Positions 43,090 through 49,942 of a DNA stretch of 64,000 nucleotides are shown here, one piece after another; within the stretch, counting starts at the first letter, position 1, and the number at the start of each line of letters is the position of its first letter. Source of the DNA: Janthinobacterium agaricidamnosum. Its GTDB lineage: Bacteria; Pseudomonadota; Gammaproteobacteria; Burkholderiales; Burkholderiaceae_D. The notes under the pieces were generated by a model that did not search any database, had not been told where the DNA came from, and saw only the letters and a program-made list of their open reading frames with translations. A program made the position numbers and the translations under genes. The stretch spans positions 3,472,001 through 3,536,000 of the forward strand of contig NZ_CP033019.1 in assembly GCF_003667705.1 (NCBI RefSeq), written 5' to 3'.

Positions 43090-44658
43090 GTGTTCCGCAA
43101 ACAATTACTCTACATCACCAGCGATGCCCTGTGCGCCTACGACTGGGACCACGGCGTGCTGGGCCAGGGCCAGGCCTTCCCCGCCAGCGCGGCCGGGCTG
43201 GACGGTTTCGCCGCGTGGCTGGAAGATCCGCAGGGGCAACGGCTGGACGTGCCCGCCTACCTGCTGACGGACTTGATCGAGGAAGATTTCCAGCGCCAGC
43301 TGCTGCCCCACGTGCGCGGCAAGGCCGGCCGGGCCCTGCTGGAGCGGCGCAAGCAGCAATTACACCGCGACACGCCCTACCGGGGCAGCACCCTGCTGGG
43401 CCGCGAAAGCACGGGCCGCCACGACGACCAGGTGCTGTTCTTTGCGCTGACCAACCCATCCTTGCTGCAGCCATGGACGGAGGCGCTCGAGCACTTGCGC
43501 GTGCCCGTGGCCGGCATTTATTCGACCAGCCTGCTCAGTATCGCGCTGGTCAAAAAGCTGTCGATCGCGCATGAACACTTGCTGCTGGTGACGCAGCAGT
43601 CGGGCGGCTTGCGGCAAAGCTACTATGAAAAGGGCCAGCTGCGCTTTTCGCGCCAGACGGCCACCATCGCGCTCGACGGCGTGGCCGTGAATATTGCGCT
43701 GGAAACGGAAAAAACGCGGCAATTTCTCACCAGCACGCGCATGCTGGCGCGCGGCGACGTCTTGAATACCGTCATCCTGGCGCCGGCCGCGCAAATCGCC
43801 AAGCTCGAACTGCTGTGCGACAACGGCGTCGAAGTGGCTTACCACTTCATCGACCTGCAGCTGGCGGGCGAACGGGTGGGCTTGCGCCGCACGCCGGCGC
43901 TGGCCGACGAATTGCTGCTGACTTTGTTGGGCAAGCATCCGCCGTCCAGCCACTATCCGCCCGGCGCGCTGGCCCGCTACTACCATTTCCAGCGCGCGCG
44001 CAAGACGCTGTATGGCGCCAGCACGCTGATCGGCGCATCGGCGGCCCTGTGGTGCGCGATTAACTTGCTCGGCGGCATAGCCGACGGGGCCGCCATCGAA
44101 CGCCTGGCGCAGGAAACGGCGTCCTATCAGGAGCGCTACCGCAGCGTCATGTCGACCCAGCCGCCGGCGCCGGCCAAGACGCAGAACATGAAAGTGGCCG
44201 TGACCCTGGGCCACATGATCGCCAGCCAGGCGCCGGAGCCGGGCCGGCTGCTGGGCATGCTGAGCGCCGCACTGGACCAGGCGCCGCAAGTCGCGCTCGG
44301 CCAGCTGCACTGGCATGCGGGCCAGGCGAGCGCGCGCGTGGCGAGCAATCAGACGCCGCCACAGCAGCAGCAAAGTACGGGCGCACCGGCCGGCAGCGCC
44401 CTGGCCGGCATTCCCGTCGCGCCGCCGCAGGCCTTGCGCCTGGAAGCGGACGTGGCCATGCCGAACAACGATTACCGCGCGGCCCTGGCGGCCATCACGG
44501 CCTTCGCGCAAACCCTGGCGCGCCAGCCGGGCATGCAGGTGACGATCGAGGAAACGCCGCTCGACCTGCGCCCCAGCGCGGCCCTGTCCGGCAAGAGCGC
44601 CGTGCCGGCGCCGGCCAGCCAGGCCCGCTTCACCCTCTTGCTCGCGTGGCAGCCATGA
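43090..44658 (+). CDS. Fused PilM-PilN / GspL-like protein of the ABC-linked locus
   Basis: A 522-residue protein in the place of separate PilM and PilN. Residues 1-300 look like the actin-like cytoplasmic domain of GspL/PilM (LLTDLIEEDFQRQLLPHVRG, VPVAGIYSTSLLSIALVKKL, ALETEKTRQFLTSTRM). A transmembrane helix follows (GASTLIGASAALWCAINLLG, about 312-331), then a coiled coil and a PilN/GspL-type periplasmic domain with a Pro/Gln-rich insert (about 420-435). The GTG start follows heptamer repeats. The msh locus uses two genes for this, so the fusion is a real difference between the loci. Confidence 0.78.
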   Translation: MFRKQLLYITSDALCAYDWDHGVLGQGQAFPASAAGLDGFAAWLEDPQGQRLDVPAYLLTDLIEEDFQRQLLPHVRGKAGRALLERRKQQLHRDTPYRGSTLLGRESTGRHDDQVLFFALTNPSLLQPWTEALEHLRVPVAGIYSTSLLSIALVKKLSIAHEHLLLVTQQSGGLRQSYYEKGQLRFSRQTATIALDGVAVNIALETEKTRQFLTSTRMLARGDVLNTVILAPAAQIAKLELLCDNGVEVAYHFIDLQLAGERVGLRRTPALADELLLTLLGKHPPSSHYPPGALARYYHFQRARKTLYGASTLIGASAALWCAINLLGGIADGAAIERLAQETASYQERYRSVMSTQPPAPAKTQNMKVAVTLGHMIASQAPEPGRLLGMLSAALDQAPQVALGQLHWHAGQASARVASNQTPPQQQQSTGAPAGSALAGIPVAPPQALRLEADVAMPNNDYRAALAAITAFAQTLARQPGMQVTIEETPLDLRPSAALSGKSAVPAPASQARFTLLLAWQP

Positions 44659-45338
44659 GCGGCCCCGTCAAACAGCCGCCCCTGCCCGGCATGCAACGGA
44701 GCGGCACGCCCGCGCGCGCGCTGCCCGCCTGGCTGGGCGAACTGCACCTGATACGCCGCGCCCTGCTGTGCTTTGCGCTGACCTTGCTGGCCAGCGTGGT
44801 GCTGCTGAGCCTGAGTGCCGCCTACCGGGCGCGTGAAGCGCAGCAGCTGGACCTGGCCCAGCGCACGCGTTCGGCGGCCGCCCTCCTGTTCAACCATGCG
44901 GAGGCGGAAAAGCAGGAAATCCGCGCCTACGAACCGCAATTCCTGGCCCTGCGCCAGCGCGGCCTGATCGGCGAGGAAAACCGCCTGGCCTGGATCGACG
45001 CCATCCGCCGCAGCCAGGAACAGCGCAAACTGCTGCCGATCAGCTATGACATCAGCCCGCAGCAAGGGCTGCAAGTACCGTTGCCCATGGTGATGGGACA
45101 ATATCAGCTGCGCGGCAGCCGCATGCGCCTGCAGATGGATTTGCTGCACGAGATGGATTTGCTGAACCTGCTGGACGATTTGCGCCAGGCCGGGTATTTC
45201 GCCGTGCAGGATTGCACGCTCAAGCGCCACGCTGCGGCCGGGGCCGGTCCAGGCAGCGGAGCTGCGCCCACCGTGGGCGCCGAATGCGAGCTGCTGTGGC
45301 TGACCCTGGGCAGCGCGCCCGTGCCGGGGCGGCCATGA
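44655..45338 (+). CDS. PilO/GspM-like alignment protein of the ABC-linked locus
   Basis: A 227-residue bitopic protein with one transmembrane segment (ALLCFALTLLASVVLLSLSA, about 37-56), a coiled coil (EAQQLDLAQRTRSAAALLFN) and a periplasmic ferredoxin-like domain (MVMGQYQLRGSRMRLQMDLL, LLDDLRQAGYFAVQDCTLKR). The layout matches PilO/MshJ. Its ATG overlaps the fused PilM-PilN gene by four bases (ATGA) and its stop overlaps the next gene in the same way. Confidence 0.82.
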   Translation: MSGPVKQPPLPGMQRSGTPARALPAWLGELHLIRRALLCFALTLLASVVLLSLSAAYRAREAQQLDLAQRTRSAAALLFNHAEAEKQEIRAYEPQFLALRQRGLIGEENRLAWIDAIRRSQEQRKLLPISYDISPQQGLQVPLPMVMGQYQLRGSRMRLQMDLLHEMDLLNLLDDLRQAGYFAVQDCTLKRHAAAGAGPGSGAAPTVGAECELLWLTLGSAPVPGRP

Positions 45339-45811
45339 GCGGCACCCCCGTCCTGCGCCGCCCCCTCCTGCGCGCCCCCCTCCTGCGGCTTCCCCTCCTG
45401 CGCCCCCTCGTCCTGGGCGTGCTGCTGGCCGGTGCCGCGCTCACGGCCCAGGCACAGTCGCCGCAACTGGGCCGTTTGTTCCTGTCGCCCGACCAGCGCG
45501 CCCAGCTCGACGCGCAGCGCTACGGCCCGCCGGCGCCCGATCCTGCCCTGGCGGCGCCCCCGGCCCCGCCGCCGCCACCGCCGCCTGCCCCGCCCGTGGA
45601 ATTGAATGGCGTGGTACAGCGCAGCAGCGGCCGCTCTACCATCTGGCTGAACCAGGAAACGCAAAACGAACCGCACAACCGCCTTGCGCGCGACAAGTCC
45701 GGCACGCCCGGCGCCCTGACCTTGCGCCTGTCGAACGGCCAGGTGGTGCTGCTGAAGCCCGGCCAGCGCTACGACCCGGCCAGCGGCACGGTCACCGAGG
45801 CGCAGCCATGA
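45335..45811 (+). CDS. PilP/MshK-like periplasmic protein of the ABC-linked locus
   Basis: A 158-residue periplasmic protein. Its long signal peptide is built from near-repeats RPLLRAPLLRLPLLRPLVLG and ends before QAQSPQLGRLFLSP. A Pro-rich linker (PPAPPPPPPPAPP, about 80-92) precedes a small beta domain (VELNGVVQRSSGRSTIWLNQ, LTLRLSNGQVVLLKPGQRYD). That SGRST-IWLN and GQVV pattern is also used in PilP/MshK/GspC links to the secretin. ATGA overlaps mark both ends. Confidence 0.75.
   Translation: MSGTPVLRRPLLRAPLLRLPLLRPLVLGVLLAGAALTAQAQSPQLGRLFLSPDQRAQLDAQRYGPPAPDPALAAPPAPPPPPPPAPPVELNGVVQRSSGRSTIWLNQETQNEPHNRLARDKSGTPGALTLRLSNGQVVLLKPGQRYDPASGTVTEAQP
45360..45411 (+). repeat. Tandem CCCCTCCTGCG units inside a signal peptide
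   Basis: Four imperfect copies of an 11-15 base unit (CCCCTCCTGCG and variants) encode the repeated Arg-Pro/Ala-Leu-Leu of the PilP-like signal peptide. Slippage here would change the leader length in steps. Confidence 0.7.
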
Positions 45812-46542
45812 CGCCGCGCCAGGCGCATCGCCAACCCCGTTGCCAGCGCGGCGCCGCCCTGTTGCTGCTGGTGGCCGTGCTGGGCCTGGGCGCGGCCAGC
45901 CTGCTGATCGGCGCCTTCGGGCGCAACACGGGCGAAGCCGAACGCCAGCAGCGCACCCTGGCCACCCTGGCGCAGGCGCGCGACGCCTTGCTGGGCTTTG
46001 CGGCGGCCAATGGCCGCCTGCCCCGCCCTGCCGCGTCCGCCCTCGACGGGCGCGAGCGCCCCGCCGACTGCGCCGGCGACGCCGAGTGCAGCGGCTTTTT
46101 GCCGTGGGTGGCGCTGGGCGTGGACGGCGTCGACGCCTGGGGCAAGCTGCTGCGCTACAGCGTCACGCCGGAAATGGCGCGCGCCCCCATCGTCTCGTTT
46201 TCCGCTGTCGCCAACAGAGTCGTGCTCACGCGCGACGGGCGCGGCGCATTCGCCTTCGTGGCGGGCCAGGACCAGTGCGACGTCAGCGCGCAATGCCTGC
46301 CCGCCGTGCTGTTCTCGCAAGGCAAGAATCACTACGGCACGGCCGCCAGCGGCGTACCGCAGATCAATACGGCACGCGGCAATATCGACGAAGCCGCCAA
46401 CGACGGCGCCAGCCGCCGCTTCATTAACCGCCCCGCCACCGAACTTGCCACGCCGCCCGGTGGCGCCTTTGACGACATGCTCACCTGGATTACCTTGCCC
46501 ACCCTGTATCAACGCATGCGCGCCGCGCGCAACCTGCCATGA
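45808..46542 (+). CDS. Pseudopilin-like protein lacking Glu5 (GspK/PilX-like) of the ABC-linked locus
   Basis: A 244-residue protein with an N-terminal CQRG|AALLLLVAVLGLGAASLL segment: Gly-1 is there but Phe+1 and Glu+5 are not, as in GspK/PilX-type tip subunits. The body is clearly homologous to the next gene: GFLPWVALGVDGVDAWGKLL, LRYSVTP, SQGKNHYGTAASG and a closing FDDMLTWITLPTLYQRMRAA. Four cysteines are in the body. The ATG overlaps the PilP-like stop and its stop overlaps the next ATG, each by four bases. Confidence 0.82.
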   Translation: MTPRQAHRQPRCQRGAALLLLVAVLGLGAASLLIGAFGRNTGEAERQQRTLATLAQARDALLGFAAANGRLPRPAASALDGRERPADCAGDAECSGFLPWVALGVDGVDAWGKLLRYSVTPEMARAPIVSFSAVANRVVLTRDGRGAFAFVAGQDQCDVSAQCLPAVLFSQGKNHYGTAASGVPQINTARGNIDEAANDGASRRFINRPATELATPPGGAFDDMLTWITLPTLYQRMRAARNLP

Positions 46543-47249
46543 GCGCCCTCCATGCGCGCCGCCAGGGCGGCTTTTCCCTGATCGAGATCGCCATCGTGCT
46601 CGTCATCGTCGGCCTGATGATCGGCGGCCTGGTCACGCCCTTGACGGTGCAGCTGGAACAGCGCAAGGTGGCCGAGACGCAACAGGCGCTCAATGAAGCG
46701 AAGGAAGCGCTGACGGGCTTTGCGCTGCGCTACGGCTACCTGCCGTGTCCCGCCATCTCCGCCGGCAATGGCCTGGAAGACCGGCGCGGCGCCCGCTGCA
46801 CGGGCGAAAAACGTGCGGGCTTCCTGCCCTGGGCCACCCTGGGGCTGCGCCAGGGCGACAGCTGGAACAATCTGTTCCGCTACAGCGTGACGCCCGCCTT
46901 CAGCGACAGCGAGCAGCAATTCAACCTGGGCACGCCGCGCGACATCAGCATCGTCACGCGCAACGGCGGCGCGCTGCTGCAGGCGACGGCGTTAAGGGAC
47001 ATCCCCGCCATGATCATGTCCCACGGAAAGAACGGCTTTGGCGCCACGGGCGTGCAGGGCCAGCGCCAGGCTGTGCCTTTCGGCAACAATGTCGACGAGC
47101 GCAACAATGCATCGAACGCCACCACTGTCATCAGCCGCGCCGCCAGCGGCCCGCAGCAGCCGGGCGGCGAGTTCGACGATATCGTCGTCTGGCTGTCGCC
47201 GAACATCCTGTTCAACCGCATGGTGGCGGCGCAAAGGCTGCCCCGCTGA
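46539..47249 (+). CDS. Pseudopilin with standard prepilin motif, homologue of the preceding gene
   Basis: A 236-residue prepilin: RRQGG|FSLIEIAIVLVIVGLMIGG, with Phe+1 and Glu+5. The body matches the preceding protein at GFLPWATLGLRQGDSWNNLF, RYSVTP, SHGKNGFGATG and FDDIVVWLSPNILFNRMVAA, so the two arose by duplication, and one lost the normal cleavage-site residues. Their large shared C-terminal domain is unlike MshC/D/O. Overlaps: ATGA upstream, TGATG into the ABC permease. Confidence 0.85.
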   Translation: MSALHARRQGGFSLIEIAIVLVIVGLMIGGLVTPLTVQLEQRKVAETQQALNEAKEALTGFALRYGYLPCPAISAGNGLEDRRGARCTGEKRAGFLPWATLGLRQGDSWNNLFRYSVTPAFSDSEQQFNLGTPRDISIVTRNGGALLQATALRDIPAMIMSHGKNGFGATGVQGQRQAVPFGNNVDERNNASNATTVISRAASGPQQPGGEFDDIVVWLSPNILFNRMVAAQRLPR

Positions 47250-48022
47250 TGCCGATGCTCCTGCCCGCCCTCACCATCGCCCGCTACACGCTGCTCGAAG
47301 CGCTGCGCAGCCGCCTGCCGTGGCTGTTCGTGCTGGCCGCCTGCGCCGCCGCCGGCCTGGCCGGCTTTCTGCAGCAACTGGCGCTGACGGAAAGCGGCGC
47401 CGTGCAGGCGGCGCTGCTGGCGGCCGCCTTGCGCCTGGCCGGCGTCTTCCTGCTGGCCACGTTCATCATCACCAGCACGGCGCGCGAAGCGGCTGACCGG
47501 GGCCTGGAATTGCTGCTGGCCTTGCCCATGCCGCGCGCAGCCTACCTGCTGGGCAAACTGCTGGGCTACGGGGCGCTGGCGGCAGCGCCCGCCGTGCTAT
47601 TCGGCTTGCTGATGGCGCTGTTCGCCGCGCCCGCGCAAAGCGCGCTGTGGGCGCTGTCCTTGCTGGGAGAATTGTGGATCGTCGCCGCCTTCAGCCTGCT
47701 GTGCGCGGCCAGCCTGCAGCAGGCCCTGCCCGCGCTGGCCGCGACTAGCGCTTTCTATGTGCTGGCGCGCATGCTGGGCAGCCTGCAGCTACTCGCGCAC
47801 GGCCCGCAGGCGGGCGACTCCCTGGTGCAACGGGCCACGGCAGGCGCCATCGACGTGCTGGCCCTGCTCTTGCCCCGCCTCGACGCCTTTGCGCGCACGG
47901 AGTGGCTGCTATACGCCACCGGCGACTGGCAAGCCCTGGCCAATGTGGCGGCGCAAACGGCCATCTATGTGGCCTTGCTGGCCAGTTGCGCGCTGTGCGA
48001 CTTTTACCGCAGGAACATCTGA
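47249..48022 (+). CDS. ABC-2 type permease of the ABC-linked filament locus
   Basis: A 257-residue inner-membrane protein with six hydrophobic segments (about 25-45, 55-80, 105-130, 135-160, 165-185 and 225-250), of the NosY/GldF ABC-2 permease type. The start LPALTIARYTLLEALRSRLPWL and the segment TSTAREAADRGLELLLALPMPRAAYLLGK-type coupling helix (about 75-100) are characteristic. It should pair with the ATPase encoded first in this unit. One-base overlaps join it to the pseudopilin before and the TPR-like gene after. Substrate unknown. Confidence 0.88.
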   Translation: MPMLLPALTIARYTLLEALRSRLPWLFVLAACAAAGLAGFLQQLALTESGAVQAALLAAALRLAGVFLLATFIITSTAREAADRGLELLLALPMPRAAYLLGKLLGYGALAAAPAVLFGLLMALFAAPAQSALWALSLLGELWIVAAFSLLCAASLQQALPALAATSAFYVLARMLGSLQLLAHGPQAGDSLVQRATAGAIDVLALLLPRLDAFARTEWLLYATGDWQALANVAAQTAIYVALLASCALCDFYRRNI

Positions 48023-48741
48023 TGGCCGCCGCCCAGCGTCCGTGGTCGAGCGTGCCGCGCCCCCTGTGCTGGCTGCTGGCGGCCTGCTTGCTGCTGCAGC
48101 TGGGCTGGCGCCTGGCGCAGCAGCAGGCACCGCCACAGGCGCGGCCCCTGCCTGCCGCGCCGTCGGCAGCCGTGGCACGCCTGGCCAGCCTGGGCGAGCC
48201 GCTGGCCATGGCCAAGGCCATGCTGCTGTACCTGCAATCGTTCGAAGACCAGCCCGGCGTCAGCCTGCCGTGGCGCAAGCTCGACTATGACCGCCTGGCC
48301 GGCTGGCTGGAGACGGCGCAAACACTCGACCCGCGCAGCCGCTACGCGCTGGTGGCCGCCAGCGAAGTGTACGCGGGCGTGGCCGATCCGCAGCGCGCGC
48401 GGCGCATGCTCGATTTTGTCGCCGCCAGCTTCGCCGCCGACCCGCAGCACCGCTGGCCCGCCATGGCGCAGGCGGCGCTGGTGGCCAAACACCAGTTGCA
48501 CGACCTGCCGCTGGCGCTCGCCTATGCACGCCAGCTGCGCCGGCTGGCGACGGGGCCGCAAGTGCCAGCCTGGGTGCGCGAGATGGAAGCGTTCATCCTG
48601 GAAGACATGGACCAGCTCGACAGCGCACGCCTGGTGATCGGCGGCCTGATCGCCAGCGGCCAGATCAGCGACCCGCACGAACTCGCTTTCCTCGCGCGCA
48701 AGCTCGATGCACTGGCCGACAAGAAAAAGGCGGCGCCATGA
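48022..48741 (+). CDS. Membrane-anchored TPR-like protein of the ABC-linked locus
   Basis: A 239-residue protein with one N-terminal membrane segment or uncleaved signal (LCWLLAACLLLQLGWRLAQQ, about 15-34) and an all-helical body that looks like degenerate TPR repeats (LDPRSRYALVAASEVYAGVA, MAQAALVAKHQLHDLPLALA, LDSARLVIGGLIASGQIS). It would face the periplasm. It is tied to the permease by a one-base overlap, so it probably works with the ABC transporter or the pilin that follows. No homologue exists in the msh locus of this window. Confidence 0.72.
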   Translation: MAAAQRPWSSVPRPLCWLLAACLLLQLGWRLAQQQAPPQARPLPAAPSAAVARLASLGEPLAMAKAMLLYLQSFEDQPGVSLPWRKLDYDRLAGWLETAQTLDPRSRYALVAASEVYAGVADPQRARRMLDFVAASFAADPQHRWPAMAQAALVAKHQLHDLPLALAYARQLRRLATGPQVPAWVREMEAFILEDMDQLDSARLVIGGLIASGQISDPHELAFLARKLDALADKKKAAP

Positions 48742-48827
48742 GCCACCGTCCGAAATGCCATGCGCGCGCGGCGCCATTTGCAGTAAACTGCCATCCCAAG
48801 CACCAGCACTTTTTCCAAGGACATCCC

Positions 48828-49400
48828 ATGCTCCCACGCCGCCAGCACGGCTTTACGCTCGTAGAAATCGCCATCGTCCTGGTCATCATCGGCTTGCTGC
48901 TCGGCGGCGTGCTCAAGGGACAAGGCTTGATCGACAGCGCCAAGGTGAAGAACATCATCCAGCAGTCGAATGCGCTGACGGCCGCCGTCAACGCCTACCA
49001 GGACAAATTCCGCGCCCTGCCCGGCGACGATATCCAGGGCACCGTGCACGTGCCCAATTCGGCCGGCAACGGCAATGGCGACGGCCAGATCGGCGACGGC
49101 CAGCCGCGCGAATTCACGCTGGCGCCGCAGCACCTGGCACTGGGCGGCTTCATTACCGGCTCGTTCAACGGCACCTCGCAATTCATGACCAGCGCCCAGG
49201 GCGGCGCCGTCTACCTGTACAACGATGAAGTGGGCGGACGGGCCGGCAACGGCATCCGTTTCGACAACCTGCCCGAGAGCTACGCGGAGCAGATCGACAG
49301 CAAACTCGACGATGGCGTGGCCAGCACGGGCAGCGTCCGGGCGAACATGCCCTATGGCAATACCGGTGCTATCATCCCCCGCACCGCCGTCTTTTTCTGA
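48828..49400 (+). CDS. Prepilin, probable main subunit of the ABC-linked filament
   Basis: A 190-residue prepilin with an 8-residue leader MLPRRQHG|FTLVEIAIVLVIIGLLL (Glu+5). The helix continues with KVKNIIQQSNALTAAVNAYQ, then RALPGDD, and a glycine/aspartate loop NGNGDGQIGDG (residues 81-91) that resembles calcium loops of GspG-type pseudopilins. It has no cysteine. The ATG 48828 has AAGGA at 48817-48821 and an 87-base gap upstream, the only real spacing in the second half of the unit, so it may be made from its own promoter in larger amounts. Confidence 0.85.
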   Translation: MLPRRQHGFTLVEIAIVLVIIGLLLGGVLKGQGLIDSAKVKNIIQQSNALTAAVNAYQDKFRALPGDDIQGTVHVPNSAGNGNGDGQIGDGQPREFTLAPQHLALGGFITGSFNGTSQFMTSAQGGAVYLYNDEVGGRAGNGIRFDNLPESYAEQIDSKLDDGVASTGSVRANMPYGNTGAIIPRTAVFF

Positions 49401-49427
49401 GCCGCCAGTCACTATCGAAGGAATACC

Positions 49428-49793
49428 ATGCCACTGCACCGCCAACTCATCGTCTCCCTGGCCGCCGCCTGCGCCTTGCTGGCCGGCGGCGCGCACGCCC
49501 AATACGTGGGGCCGTCGACCGGCCCCGCCGCGCCCGGCAATGTGGCCGCCATCCTGAAAAATCCCGTCGACGACCAGGCCGTCGTGCTGCGCGGCAACCT
49601 GCTGCGCAAAGTGGGGAACGAGAAATACACGTTTTCCGACGGCACGGCGGAAATCCGCGTGGACATCGACGACAAGGTCTTCATGAACCGCCAGATCGAC
49701 GCCAGGACCCGCGTGGAAATTCGCGGCGAAGTGGAAAAGGATTTCATGGAAAGCCCGGAAATCGATGTCGACGTGCTGACCGTGGTCCCCTAA
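49428..49793 (+). CDS. ygiW: Periplasmic OB-fold (BOF) protein, YgiW/YdeI family
   Basis: A 121-residue secreted protein: signal peptide (MPLHRQLIVSLAAACALLAG...AHA) then a BOF/NirD-YgiW OB-fold (PVDDQAVVLRGNLLRKVGNE, YTFSDGTAEIRVDIDDKVF, RVEIRGEVEKDFM). YgiW-family proteins are linked to stress tolerance and to c-di-GMP or metal responses; VisP of Salmonella binds peptidoglycan. It follows the prepilin by 27 bases, so it may belong to the same unit and assist passage through the wall. Confidence 0.9.
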   Translation: MPLHRQLIVSLAAACALLAGGAHAQYVGPSTGPAAPGNVAAILKNPVDDQAVVLRGNLLRKVGNEKYTFSDGTAEIRVDIDDKVFMNRQIDARTRVEIRGEVEKDFMESPEIDVDVLTVVP

Positions 49794-49802
49794 GTTTCCC
49801 TG

Positions 49803-49827
49803 CCCTCCCGCCGCCACGGCGGGAGGG
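49803..49827 (+). terminator. GC-rich hairpin at the end of the ABC-linked locus
   Basis: CCCTCCCGCCG (49803-49813) pairs with CGGCGGGAGGG (49817-49827) around a CCA loop, ten bases after the ygiW stop. There is no T-run, so termination may need Rho. Confidence 0.55.
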
Positions 49828-49942
49828 GCGTCACCTCCCTTCTGTATGCCTTGCGCAACCTTTTTTCCACCCAAGAAACTAGGCTTGTCAGAACAATCAA
49901 TTTCGTCTAGCATCTTTTCATTCAAGGTCAGCCAGCGCCAGC

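Noticed and set aside
48742..48827. A sigma-54-like promoter before the prepilin gene
   Set aside because: GG and GC elements are eight rather than ten bases apart, so the -24/-12 spacing is wrong.
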